A stretch of 64,000 nucleotides of DNA, from assembly GCA_002409745.1 (NCBI GenBank), contig DHOU01000011.1, positions 1 to 64,000 on the forward strand, given 5' to 3'. Both the position numbers and the translations under genes were made by a program. Under the pieces are notes generated by a model, which had not been told where the DNA came from, ran no database searches, and saw only the letters and a list, made by a program, of their open reading frames with translations. This document shows, piece after piece, positions 1 through 8,960 of the stretch (its first letter is position 1; the number at the start of each line of letters is the position of its first letter). Source of the stretch: Bacteroidales bacterium UBA5382. Its GTDB lineage: Bacteria > Bacteroidota > Bacteroidia > Bacteroidales > Dysgonomonadaceae.

Positions 1-85
1 TTATCTTCCGATAGATTTGCTCGAGGCATATATAAGTGTACAGTATGCGCTTGAGTGGCTTAATACATTTTTTACCCAAAAGGTG
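1..85. other. Left edge, no supported gene
   Basis: This short piece at the window edge shows no convincing coding signal. The minus strand ends with TAA at position 1-3 in one frame, so the 3' end of a leftward gene is possible, but the roughly 20 residues readable from it match nothing I recognise. No repeat or terminator is evident. Confidence 0.3.
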
Positions 86-298
86 TCAGGCGATTTCTTC
101 GGCTCGGAATCCCGTACGCTTGACTGTTTTTATAATGTCTTCGGCCGACAACTCTTCGGTTTCCACCGTCAGGATCTTATCCGGATTGGAAATATCTACA
201 TTCCATGAGTGAATGCCCTCTTTCTTATCGAGAGCCGGAGTTACTTTTGCCAGGCAATTGCTGCAATTGATCGTTGTTTTGAATCGTATTGTTTTCAT
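86..298 (-). CDS. CopZ-like heavy-metal-associated (HMA) domain protein
   Basis: A 70-residue single-domain protein with the HMA ferredoxin-like layout. The metal-binding motif is NCSNC (Cys12 and Cys15), followed by the usual helix and the closing segment near VKRTGFRAE. Proteins of this kind carry Cu(I) through the cytoplasm and hand it to the N-terminal domain of a P-type ATPase. The gene lies 46 bp downstream of copA on the same strand, so the two are probably one transcript and one copper export system. The first Cys pair is Cx2C, but the preceding residues (TIN) differ from the usual MxC, so specificity for copper over other soft metals is inferred from the neighbour. Confidence 0.85.
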   Translation of the reverse strand: MKTIRFKTTINCSNCLAKVTPALDKKEGIHSWNVDISNPDKILTVETEELSAEDIIKTVKRTGFRAEEIA

Positions 299-344
299 AT
301 TCTTGTTATTAATTTACTAATCTCTAATCTCCATTCTCCAACCT

Positions 345-2768
345 CTATTCTCTCTTCCCCCTTAGCCGCAGACTGTTCGTTACCACGCTGACGGAACTCA
401 GAGCCATGGCCGCCCCCGCAATCATCGGGTTGAGGAGGAATCCGCTCACGGGATATAGCGCTCCTGCTGCAATAGGAATTCCTATTAAGTTATAAATAAA
501 CGCCCAGAAAAGATTTTGGCGGATGGTTCTTACCGTAGCTTGCGACAACGTGATGGCCCTCGGTATTTTGAGCAAATCGGATGAGATAATGGTCATCTTC
601 GCCACATCCATCGCAATATCACTGCCCTTGCCCATGGCAATGCTGACATCGGCTTGCGCCAATGCCCCGCTGTCGTTGATGCCGTCGCCCACCATCGCTA
701 CTTTTTTGCCTTCTTGCTGTAGCTGTTTTACCAAAGCGGCTTTTTCTTCCGGCAGTACATTCCCTTTAAAGTGGGTGACACCGAGTTCGGCCGCCAATGC
801 GGTCGCTACTTTTTCGTTGTCGCCGGTATAAATCGCTACTTCCACCTCCATTTTTTTTAGTTGGCTGATAGCCTCTTTCGAGGTGGGTTTCATTTTATCG
901 GTGATTCCGATGACGCAAAGAGCCGTTTTTTCATCGGCACAGAGCGTGACGGTATGGGCGGCATCCAGTTCGTCAGCCAGTTGATTCTCCAGCTCGAGCG
1001 GGATGTCGATATCTTTTGAAGCGATAAAAGCTTCGTTGCCGATATAATATTTTTTACCGAGATACGTCCCTTCGATGCCTTTTCCGCTGACCTGTTCCAC
1101 GTCGATACCTTCAAGAAGGGTGGCGACCGACGAAAGAGCGGTCGTTATCGCTTCCGCCAACGGGTGCTCCGAGCGGTACTCGATGCCGTAGAGAATGTCG
1201 CGATGCAAAGGGAGGGCGTCCGATGACCATAGAATGCCGGTTACTTCGGGTTTACCTTCGGTAATAGTGCCGGTTTTGTCTAATACCACCACGTCGATTT
1301 GTTTGGCCGCTTCGAGACTTTCCGCGTCCTTAATGAGAATGCCTTCTTCGGCTCCCTTGCCGATACCGACCATGATGGCGGTGGGGGTAGCTAAACCGAG
1401 TGCGCAAGGGCAGGCGATAACTAACACGGTGACCATCGCCAGTAGTCCGTAGACAAAACCGTTTGCCCCGCCGAAGAGGAGCCAAGCGATAAAGCTGATA
1501 ATAGCGATGGCGATGACAATCGGTACGAAAATGCCGGCGATTTTATCTACGAGCCGTTGTACGGGCGCTTTGCTTCCCTGAGCCTCTTCCACCGTGCGGA
1601 TAATATGCGCCAAAAGGGTGTCTTTGCCCACTTTTTGAGCCCGGAAGCGGAGGCTGCCTTTTTGATTAATGGTGCCGGCAAATACTTTTTCGCCTGCTTT
1701 TTTCTCTACCGGAATCGGTTCGCCGCTGATCATGCTTTCGTTTACAAAAGAGGTGCCGTCGGTCACTTCGCCGTCTACGGCAATGCGTTCGCCGGGTTTT
1801 ACGAGGATGATATCGTCGATTTGGACATCGGCAATCGCTATTTCCGAAGGCAAGCCGTTTCTGAATACCGTTACAGTCGACGGTTGTAGTCCCATAAGTT
1901 TCTTAATGGCGCCCGAGGTGTTGCCCTTGGCCCGTGCTTCGAGGAGTTTGCCCAATAAAATAAAGGTGATAATGACACCTGCCGCTTCAAAATAGACATG
2001 AGCCTCCAGTCCTCGGCTCTCCCAAAACTGGGGATAGAGCATATTGAAAACGCTGAATAAATAAGAGATACCCGTGCTGAGCGCTACCAGCGTGTCCATA
2101 TTGGCCGATCGGTGGCGGGCTTGTTTCCAAGCGCCGACGAAAAACCGTCGTCCGAAAATAAAAAGAATAGGGGTCGCCAACACCCACATGATCAGGTTGG
2201 CGTAAGGAGCATGCATAAAAGCCATTCCGATGATGACCAAAGGAATGGATAATGCGACGGAGAATAGCGTTTGGCGACGGAGTTTTTGATATTCTTTTTC
2301 TCGGATATGTTCAAGATTTTCGGCCGAGGCTTCCTTTTCCTCCACCAGCATATCGTATCCGATTTCTTCCAACGCGGATTTCATTTCTTGCGGAGAGGTG
2401 ATTTCAGGCATATATTCCACAGTCCCCTTACCGTTGGCATAGTTGACGGATGCAGACAATACGCCCGGCACCATTTGCAGGATGTTTTGCGTGCTCGAGG
2501 CGCAAGCGGCGCAGGTCATCTTTAATACCGGGAAAGATTGCCGTTGCGCGGATATTTTCGCTCCGGAACGGCGGAGAACCGAAATGGCCGATTGAATGAT
2601 TTCCGAGGTGTCGTCGGCTTGTTTCTTTTCGATGAAAAGAGTCACGGAACGGTCTGTGAGTTGGACGTTCGCCACACCTTTGATCGCACGGATGTCGCCG
2701 GCGGCTTGTTCCGGTTCATCGGCAGGACGGATCAGCCGGATGTCGATATGGGAATAATCGTAAGTCAT
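345..2768 (-). CDS. copA: Copper-exporting P1B-type ATPase
   Basis: An 807-residue inner-membrane ATPase that pumps Cu(I) out of the cytoplasm. In order it has an N-terminal ferredoxin-like segment (about 1-70), an HMA domain with MTCAAC at 84-89, membrane helices, the actuator loop with SGEP near 348, the transmembrane metal site CPC at 453-455, the phosphorylation motif DKTGT at 497-501, the P1B-specific HP pair near 535, TGD near 648 and the hinge GDGIND at 694-699. These identify the class; CPC with the DKTGT/HP set supports Cu(I). The first ferredoxin-like segment has no CxxC, so it is probably a degenerate second HMA domain. The gene is followed at once by a CopZ-like chaperone. Confidence 0.95.
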   Translation of the reverse strand: MTYDYSHIDIRLIRPADEPEQAAGDIRAIKGVANVQLTDRSVTLFIEKKQADDTSEIIQSAISVLRRSGAKISAQRQSFPVLKMTCAACASSTQNILQMVPGVLSASVNYANGKGTVEYMPEITSPQEMKSALEEIGYDMLVEEKEASAENLEHIREKEYQKLRRQTLFSVALSIPLVIIGMAFMHAPYANLIMWVLATPILFIFGRRFFVGAWKQARHRSANMDTLVALSTGISYLFSVFNMLYPQFWESRGLEAHVYFEAAGVIITFILLGKLLEARAKGNTSGAIKKLMGLQPSTVTVFRNGLPSEIAIADVQIDDIILVKPGERIAVDGEVTDGTSFVNESMISGEPIPVEKKAGEKVFAGTINQKGSLRFRAQKVGKDTLLAHIIRTVEEAQGSKAPVQRLVDKIAGIFVPIVIAIAIISFIAWLLFGGANGFVYGLLAMVTVLVIACPCALGLATPTAIMVGIGKGAEEGILIKDAESLEAAKQIDVVVLDKTGTITEGKPEVTGILWSSDALPLHRDILYGIEYRSEHPLAEAITTALSSVATLLEGIDVEQVSGKGIEGTYLGKKYYIGNEAFIASKDIDIPLELENQLADELDAAHTVTLCADEKTALCVIGITDKMKPTSKEAISQLKKMEVEVAIYTGDNEKVATALAAELGVTHFKGNVLPEEKAALVKQLQQEGKKVAMVGDGINDSGALAQADVSIAMGKGSDIAMDVAKMTIISSDLLKIPRAITLSQATVRTIRQNLFWAFIYNLIGIPIAAGALYPVSGFLLNPMIAGAAMALSSVSVVTNSLRLRGKRE

Positions 2769-2856
2769 AAATGCTTTTCAAAAGAACAAAAATGAAGCGA
2801 TTAAGTTCAGTTGCACGACATCGGACGGGGACATTTCCTTTCGGGGAAGCGAGGGG

Positions 2857-3459
2857 CTATTGCGCCGGACAGAGCTTGTCGATGAACAAGATTCCTTGCA
2901 GGTGATCATACTCGTGTTGGAAGATAACCGCTGTGAAATCCTCTTTCCGGCTATATCCTTCCAATCGTTCGCGATGGTGTTGGCCTTTTTCGTCCCAATA
3001 TTCGACTTCAACCCAGGGAAAGCGCAGGGAGTTTCCTCCGGTATCGGGAATGGACAGGCAGCCGTCGCGTTCGAAACATATTTTGTTTACGGGGTGATCG
3101 ATAATGCGCGGATTGATGGCTACGCACACGTCTTTCTCCGGATGATCGATGCGGGTGAACAGGAATACGTTTTTAAGAATACCTGCCTGAGGTGCGGCAA
3201 TACCTACTCCGCCGGCTACTTCCATCGTCGTTTTTAGCCGTTCGATGAGGAGTTGCAGGCTGGCATTGTGTGCTATGGAGTCGGTGTCGATATCGTTCGA
3301 TTGCATACGAAGCATCAGCGAATCGACGGGGTCGGTCGTTTGCAAAACGCGGAAAGGCGTTTGGGCATCACCGTTATGAATAATCTCTAATTCTCTTTCT
3401 GTAAACGGCGTCATAAAATGGATCGCTAAAAGGAGTGAAAATGCAATACTATGTATCAT
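2857..3459 (-). CDS. Peptide deformylase family protein (divergent)
   Basis: A 200-residue protein with the three peptide deformylase motifs: GVGIAAPQ at 84-91, DGCLS at 132-136 and HEYDH at 182-186. The metal ligands (Cys134, His182, His186) and catalytic Glu183 are all present, so removal of N-formyl groups from nascent proteins is chemically possible. Two features differ from the housekeeping enzyme: the EGCLS motif begins with Asp, and an N-terminal extension of about 40 residues starts with a hydrophobic stretch (IAFSLLLAIHF). It is therefore more likely a second, specialised deformylase than the essential def copy. It lies between copA and a DUF4923 gene on the same strand, without a clear functional link. 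Confidence 0.8.
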   Translation of the reverse strand: MIHSIAFSLLLAIHFMTPFTERELEIIHNGDAQTPFRVLQTTDPVDSLMLRMQSNDIDTDSIAHNASLQLLIERLKTTMEVAGGVGIAAPQAGILKNVFLFTRIDHPEKDVCVAINPRIIDHPVNKICFERDGCLSIPDTGGNSLRFPWVEVEYWDEKGQHHRERLEGYSRKEDFTAVIFQHEYDHLQGILFIDKLCPAQ

Positions 3460-3524
3460 AAATAGTTTATCTTGAGTCTGTTTATCGAACGCCTCGCTCT
3501 AAGCTCATGGGTAATAAGTGGATT

Positions 3525-4127
3525 TTATTGTTTTTTGAGATCGAAACCGAGTTGCAATCCTTCATACATATCGGTAAATGTGGTGATGGCCTTTAATTTG
3601 CTGTCATTCGTCATTGAACTGGCTATTTTGAGCAATTTCAGTAAATTGTCTGCATCGAACAGTAATTGTAAGTTATTACCTGACTTCTTGACGGTTCCGT
3701 GGATTTTAGCCATGCCTTTATAGTTGAGCGTGATCTGTTTAGTCGCCTCTTCGACGGTATATTTTCCGTTCAGCGGCATTTTTCCCAAATTCGCGTTATA
3801 GGTGTTGCCGTTGGAAAAAGTGAATTTACAAGTCCCTACTCCGATCCCGATCTTGGAAAGATAGTTGTCGAACTGGTTTTCCACCTGTTCGGCGGCAACG
3901 GCTCCTCCCATATTCTTTAAAATATTGTTACTTTCGAAATGACACGCCGATCCCTGATAATTCCACTCTCCGGTTAAGTCTTGGGGTTGTACTTTCGACG
4001 TTTGCGTTACTTTATTCAAAACGCTGTTTATAATGGATTTGCCCGAAGATTGGGCATGAGTGAGAAAAAGAGGCGATAATAATATGATTCCTAAAATAAT
4101 GCTGATTCTTATATTTTTACTTTTCAT
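3525..4127 (-). CDS. DUF4923 family exported protein
   Basis: A 200-residue protein with a clear Sec signal peptide (hydrophobic IILGIILLSPLFL, cleavage probably after THAQ). The remainder matches the lipocalin-like Bacteroidetes family DUF4923: a helical start (SIINSVLNKV), a LTGEWNYQGSACHFES segment, and repeated beta strands ending in GLQLGFDLKKQ. Two cysteines (in SACHF and GTCKF) could form a disulfide after export. Function in this family is unknown; a periplasmic small-molecule or lipid-binding role is only inferred from the fold. The gene stands alone between unrelated neighbours. The signal ends in A-Q without a lipobox cysteine, so a soluble periplasmic location is likelier than a lipoprotein. 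Confidence 0.8.
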   Translation of the reverse strand: MKSKNIRISIILGIILLSPLFLTHAQSSGKSIINSVLNKVTQTSKVQPQDLTGEWNYQGSACHFESNNILKNMGGAVAAEQVENQFDNYLSKIGIGVGTCKFTFSNGNTYNANLGKMPLNGKYTVEEATKQITLNYKGMAKIHGTVKKSGNNLQLLFDADNLLKLLKIASSMTNDSKLKAITTFTDMYEGLQLGFDLKKQ

Positions 4128-4248
4128 TTTATTGCTTTTTTTTATTGAAAGAGTAAAAATAATGCTTTTTCCGGAGCGAAGCGCTTCTTTTAAGAAACAT
4201 TGGCAATAGACGCGGGGAAATTATCTACACCGGAAAAGGAAAAAACAA

Positions 4249-4277
4249 GAGGTTATCCGTTTATCACGAATAACCTC
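4249..4277 (-). terminator. Rho-independent terminator after the DUF1080 gene
   Basis: Arms 4249-4259 and 4267-4277 pair over 11 bp with a single C/A mismatch. Read on the minus strand the hairpin is followed by TCTTGTTTTTTCC. It lies 26 bp past the stop of the HEAT/DUF1080 gene, which it should terminate. Confidence 0.75.
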
Positions 4278-4302
4278 CCGCAGAGTAAAAGATAAAATGT
4301 TT

Positions 4303-7300
4303 TTATAACTGCTTTATGCGGATGTTTTTGAACTTGACTTCGGAGCCATGTCCCAGAAACCCGATATGTCCTTTTTTGTTAAACAAGCCCGGATGTTGTT
4401 TCCCGTCGGGTGTCCCGTTTTTAGCGGCTTCACGGATATTTCCGTCGACGATGGTATTTCCGTTGAGAATAACCTTGATGTGGTCACCGTCGGCAATTAC
4501 TTCCTGGTAGTTCCACTCACCGGTGGGTTTCAAAAAACCTCTTTTAGCCGGAATTACCCCGTACACCGATCCGTGGTACTGGTAAACTTGCAGGTCTTTG
4601 TATACCGGCGCTTCGTTATCGAGGATTTGTAACTCCATGCCTACGTAAGCGGCATCGCCTTCGGTTGGGGTACGTATCCCCAATCCGTTATTGGCCCCGG
4701 GCGTAAGCATAAATTCAAAACGCAGTGCAAAATTATCGAATTCGTCTTTCGAGTAAAGATTGCCGCCGAAGCTTTTGCTCGGATGCATCACGATAATTCC
4801 GTCTTCCATCACGTAATCTTTGGTGTTGCCGATCCACTCATGCATGTTTGTTCCGTCGAACAACATCCGGAAGCCTTCCTTTTCTTCCTCTTTCGAGAGC
4901 GTGAACGGTTGCGGGCGGTCTAGCTCGCGAAGGTAAATATCGCGATAGGCCACTTTGCTTCCATGCGCTTGTAATTCGATTTGTTCCATCGGGAAAATCG
5001 ACTGATTTCGATCCCAGTAGTTCTCCAGAATGACATTATCGGTCACTAACTCGCCATTGAGCCATACCGATACCCGGTCGCCTACCATACGGATGCGGAA
5101 GGTGTTCCATTCGCCAACTTTCAGATCGGCGACTTTCAGCGGCTTGCTCGGATGGGTCTGATTGTTGTATAATCCTCCCGAACCGACTTGTGCTCCGACG
5201 TTTACACGGGCCGTATCCCATATCTGTACCTGAGGAGTACCGCGCAGATAAATACCTGCATCGGGTTCCGCTCCCGGATAGAGTTTCCAATCTATCACCA
5301 TGTCAAAGTCGCCGTATTGCTTTGCGGTACAAAGGTTATCGAATCCTTTGCCGTCGAAAACAATCATTCCGTCTTCCACTTTCCAGTCGGCAGCCATCTG
5401 TTTGTCGGCTTTCACCTGGGCGTTGGTCAATTCGCGCGTACTCATTTGCGCCCTTTTCAGAGGATTCTCCACTAATCCTTTCCAACCCTCGAGGTTGCGG
5501 CCGTTGAACAGGGAGACGTATCCCCCTTCCTGCGGATGCTCGGAAAGGTATTTTTGGATGGATTGGCGTTGGTAATCGGCATCGGGATTGCTAAGAGTCT
5601 TGCCGGCTTTGTTCAAAAGGTCAGTGGTTATCTTTCCCGAGAAGGAAGGATTGTTAATCGCCAAATTCATGACGGCTTGTGCCGCCGATTCGCTCAACGC
5701 AGGACGGTCCATAAACGGCGCAGCGAACAGCATCGCTTGATACATGCCCGTATTCGGTAACAACCGGAGAATCGCGTTTTTTTGCGTATCGTTTGTTGCG
5801 AACTGCATCGCTTCGCGCAGGAAGAGGTATTTTACGGCGCCGGTTTTATCGGAAGAAGCGACCTTTTGCACAATGGCTTGCACCACGGCGCCGGTTTCCT
5901 CGGCGTCTTTACCCGTGCGGGCAATGTCGAGTAGGGGATACACCACATCAAACGAGGGCCATTGTTGCAAAGCTTGCAGTGCCGCTTGTTTGGTTGCGCC
6001 GGTTTCGTTTTTTTGCGCCTCGATGAGTTGTTGTAGCGCTTGTTGCGAACGGCTGTTAGCCAAAGCGCTATAGTAAAGATGCTTGTTTGGCGAGGAATTC
6101 ATCTTTTCCGTGACGAGTTGCCACTGCTGCTGTGCGGGAAGATACGATAACGCTGCATTGAGGGCCTGCTGAATATCCGGGGTATAAGCTGCATCCGATT
6201 GCTCGAGTAGCAGGAAGAGGTCATTCAGGTTTCGATCGGTCACGACGTGTTGCAACGTCCGTGCCGCCTCAGGCTTAATCGTTGGATTGTCTTTGAATAA
6301 TTGGTTGTATACCAAATTGTATTGGCTTTCCATCTTCCGTCCGGCTATTAATTGCAATGCTGCGATCTGTCCGGCCGTCGAACTCTTGTCGAACATCGAA
6401 GCCAGCGTATAGGAGATGTCTCCTGTATGTTCTGATAACACCTGCTTGGCTAAGCCGATGGTTTGTTCCTCATCGCTTGTCAGTAACCCGCCTAAAGCGG
6501 TAAGCGCTTCGGGAGTACCGATATTTGCCAGCGAACGGACTGCCGCCTTCTGTACCATCTTATCGGAAGCATACAGATGAGCCGTTATGGCCGGAAGGGC
6601 ATTCGTTACGGCATGTTGTCCCAACCAATAGAGGATGGCGGTTTGTTTTCCGGATGAAGGCTGTGAGTTGAGCTCTTTTACAATGAGTTCTCCTGCTTTT
6701 GTATCTTTTTCGTAAGGATAGGCATTCAATACGGTTGTGAGGTAAGCAATGTCGCCATCCTTCAAGGCCGCTTTGAGAATTGCGTTCTTGTCACCGGCCG
6801 GCAAAGAAAGAAGGATGCGTGTAGCTGCCGTTTTCAAATCTTGACGGTTAACTTTTTCCGCATTTTTAAGGAGTTGCGATGCTTCTTTCTGTGCGGTTTT
6901 GGGATCTGTCGAAGCCAATCGGGCGATCAGCGTCACGTAGGCTCCTGTCGCATTATCTTTGGTATAAGCGTATCCGGCTTCTTGCGCCGCCGTACGGAGC
7001 ACTTTTACCGATTGTTTGGTCCCGGTATTGGCTAAAGCGGTGTATAGAACCTTCCGGTCATTGTTGTCTTGAGAATTTTGTCCGAGCAGGGTTAATAGTG
7101 CGGGCTCGGCCGGAGAATATCCGGTTTCGCCAAGGGCATTGACAAGATGGCGTTTTATTTCGGGAGACGAGGCAGTCGTCAAAGCAGTCAATAAAGCTTG
7201 AGCAGCCTTGCCTGATCGGATTGAAACCAACGCTTGAGCAGCGGGATCCGAAAGACGTTCATCATTTAGAAAGCCTGTTAAGGAGGAGATCGTATTGTCG

Positions 7301-7686
7301 TTCCCGATCTTACCCAGTTGGCGGAGGATAAAGGCCTTGATTTCCGCATCGAAAGGTTGTTGTAGGGCTTTTTCGTAAGCTCCGGCGGCAACTGTCCGTT
7401 TGGCGGGGTCGTTGGCTACGAAATGGGTCCAACCGCTGATGGCATATTCAGCTGCAGCGTTGTTATCCTTTCCCGGAGGGTTGAGGTGCCCGATAAGCGA
7501 CAATAATCCTTCCTCGCCGGTAGAAGTCAAGTCCGTTAGTAATGAATTATATTGTTTTTGATTTTCTGCCGGGAATTGTGCCAGGGCATCGGCTATAATC
7601 GTAGCTTGCGTCCTGTTCTGCGGCGTTTGTGCCTGCAAACTCATCGCTATAAACAAGCATGAGATAAATAGGATATGTTGTTTCAT
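4303..7686 (-). CDS. HEAT-repeat protein with two 3-keto-disaccharide hydrolase (DUF1080) domains
   Basis: An 1127-residue exported protein: signal peptide (ILFISCLFIAMSLQAQ), about 700 residues of HEAT-like helical repeats (for example ALGETGYSPAEPALLTLLG, SLANIGTPEALTALGGLL), then two DUF1080 domains. The first begins near 735 (LFNGRNLEGWKGL) and the second near 940 (MLFDGTNMHEWIG). DUF1080 members are concanavalin-like folds, now known to cleave glycosides whose sugar has been oxidised at C3. The partner oxidoreductase is encoded 20 bp upstream, so the pair probably oxidises and then splits a glycoside in the periplasm. The HEAT scaffold may hold a substrate or partner. The substrate is unknown. 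A terminator hairpin follows the gene. Confidence 0.88.
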   Translation of the reverse strand: MKQHILFISCLFIAMSLQAQTPQNRTQATIIADALAQFPAENQKQYNSLLTDLTSTGEEGLLSLIGHLNPPGKDNNAAAEYAISGWTHFVANDPAKRTVAAGAYEKALQQPFDAEIKAFILRQLGKIGNDNTISSLTGFLNDERLSDPAAQALVSIRSGKAAQALLTALTTASSPEIKRHLVNALGETGYSPAEPALLTLLGQNSQDNNDRKVLYTALANTGTKQSVKVLRTAAQEAGYAYTKDNATGAYVTLIARLASTDPKTAQKEASQLLKNAEKVNRQDLKTAATRILLSLPAGDKNAILKAALKDGDIAYLTTVLNAYPYEKDTKAGELIVKELNSQPSSGKQTAILYWLGQHAVTNALPAITAHLYASDKMVQKAAVRSLANIGTPEALTALGGLLTSDEEQTIGLAKQVLSEHTGDISYTLASMFDKSSTAGQIAALQLIAGRKMESQYNLVYNQLFKDNPTIKPEAARTLQHVVTDRNLNDLFLLLEQSDAAYTPDIQQALNAALSYLPAQQQWQLVTEKMNSSPNKHLYYSALANSRSQQALQQLIEAQKNETGATKQAALQALQQWPSFDVVYPLLDIARTGKDAEETGAVVQAIVQKVASSDKTGAVKYLFLREAMQFATNDTQKNAILRLLPNTGMYQAMLFAAPFMDRPALSESAAQAVMNLAINNPSFSGKITTDLLNKAGKTLSNPDADYQRQSIQKYLSEHPQEGGYVSLFNGRNLEGWKGLVENPLKRAQMSTRELTNAQVKADKQMAADWKVEDGMIVFDGKGFDNLCTAKQYGDFDMVIDWKLYPGAEPDAGIYLRGTPQVQIWDTARVNVGAQVGSGGLYNNQTHPSKPLKVADLKVGEWNTFRIRMVGDRVSVWLNGELVTDNVILENYWDRNQSIFPMEQIELQAHGSKVAYRDIYLRELDRPQPFTLSKEEEKEGFRMLFDGTNMHEWIGNTKDYVMEDGIIVMHPSKSFGGNLYSKDEFDNFALRFEFMLTPGANNGLGIRTPTEGDAAYVGMELQILDNEAPVYKDLQVYQYHGSVYGVIPAKRGFLKPTGEWNYQEVIADGDHIKVILNGNTIVDGNIREAAKNGTPDGKQHPGLFNKKGHIGFLGHGSEVKFKNIRIKQL

Positions 7687-7706
7687 TGTTTTGATAATTA
7701 ATTGAA

Positions 7707-8960
7707 TTAGATAGTCCAGGGGGCACGCATAGGTTGATCGATAAACCGGTTGGCTTCTTCATCGTTGATAAACCGTTCACTGATGGGATCGTATTGCAAC
7801 GTGCGGTTCAATTGCAGGGCGACCACTCCCATGTTGACAATCGTGGCAGAGCGGTGTCCGTTGATTTCGTTAAGGGCGAATTTCTGTCGGTTATGCACGC
7901 ATTCGATAAAATCGGTATTTTGTGCGGCCGGTTCGGGATATTCGGCCAGTTTCTTTTGCCAGTCCGGGATATCGCATACGAAGTTTTTGTAAACATTTCC
8001 CTTCGGGCCGGCAATGTAAGGCGTGTCAGGCTTGCCGTAATCCCCGCCCCAGAGAATGATTTGGCATCCGTCGTCGTAAGTGTACGTGATGGAACGCCAT
8101 GTTCCTACCGCATCGGGGTGTTGTTGCGGAGCATCCACTTCTACTTTTACGGGGGCCGTGTGGTCTTTGCCGAGCATATATTGTACGGGATCGATATAGT
8201 GCTGTCCCATATCGCCCAATCCGCCTCCGTCGTAATCCCAATATCCGCGGAACGTTTGATGTACGCGGTGGGCGTTATAAGGTTTATAAGGGGCCGGGCC
8301 GAGCCAGAGATCGTAGTCGAGTTCTTCAGGTATGGGTTGTGGAGCCAGATGCTCTTTTCCAACCCAAAAGAATTTCCAGTCGAAGCCGGTGTGCTTGCTG
8401 ATGGTCACTTTCAGGGGCCATCCCAACAGGCCGCTGTCGATGAGTTTTTTGAGCGGTTTCACAGGCGTTCCTAATCCGTAGAACGGATCTTTGAAGCGGA
8501 ACCATGTGTTGAGACGGAAAATGTTACCGTGCTGGGCGACCGCTTCTTTCACGCGTTTTCCTTCGCCAATGGTGCGGGTCATGGGCTTCTCACAAAAAAT
8601 ATCTTTTCCGGACTTGGCGGCTTCTACCGCCATAATGCCATGCCAATGGGGTGGGGTGGCGATATGCACGATGTCTACATTTTTATCGAGGATCAGATCG
8701 CGGAAGTCGTGGTAGAGATTAATTTTGTCCTTTACCAAAGCGGCTCCTTGGGCGAGGTGTTTTTTATCGACGTCGCACATGGCTACAACACGTGTTTTGT
8801 CATATGGAACATGTCCGCGTCCCATTCCACCGACACCGATAATTCCTTTTGTGAGCTGGTCACTGGGGGCTATAAAGCCTTTTCCCAATACATTCCGGGG
8901 GACGATGGTGAGTAATGAAAGTCCTCCCACCGTACGTAAAAATTGTCTTCTGGTTGTCAT
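7707..8960 (-). CDS. Tat-exported Gfo/Idh/MocA family oxidoreductase
   Basis: A 417-residue NAD(P)-dependent oxidoreductase. The N-terminus is a twin-arginine signal (TTRRQFLRTVGG followed by a hydrophobic stretch), so it is folded with its cofactor and exported. A Rossmann nucleotide-binding motif follows (GIIGVGGMGRGH), and CEKPMTRT carries the family's EKP lysine. The C-terminal half is rich in Trp and Tyr, as in members that act on glycosides. It is 20 bp upstream of the DUF1080 protein, a pairing that fits 3-keto-glycoside chemistry: this enzyme would make the 3-keto sugar that the next protein cleaves. Direction and substrate are inferred. Confidence 0.88.
   Translation of the reverse strand: MTTRRQFLRTVGGLSLLTIVPRNVLGKGFIAPSDQLTKGIIGVGGMGRGHVPYDKTRVVAMCDVDKKHLAQGAALVKDKINLYHDFRDLILDKNVDIVHIATPPHWHGIMAVEAAKSGKDIFCEKPMTRTIGEGKRVKEAVAQHGNIFRLNTWFRFKDPFYGLGTPVKPLKKLIDSGLLGWPLKVTISKHTGFDWKFFWVGKEHLAPQPIPEELDYDLWLGPAPYKPYNAHRVHQTFRGYWDYDGGGLGDMGQHYIDPVQYMLGKDHTAPVKVEVDAPQQHPDAVGTWRSITYTYDDGCQIILWGGDYGKPDTPYIAGPKGNVYKNFVCDIPDWQKKLAEYPEPAAQNTDFIECVHNRQKFALNEINGHRSATIVNMGVVALQLNRTLQYDPISERFINDEEANRFIDQPMRAPWTI

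Noticed and set aside
17..298. Plus-strand frames at the left edge
   Set aside because: They overlap the HMA gene antisense and show no family features.
7734..8474. 246-codon plus-strand frame inside the oxidoreductase gene
   Set aside because: Antisense shadow of the Gfo/Idh/MocA gene.
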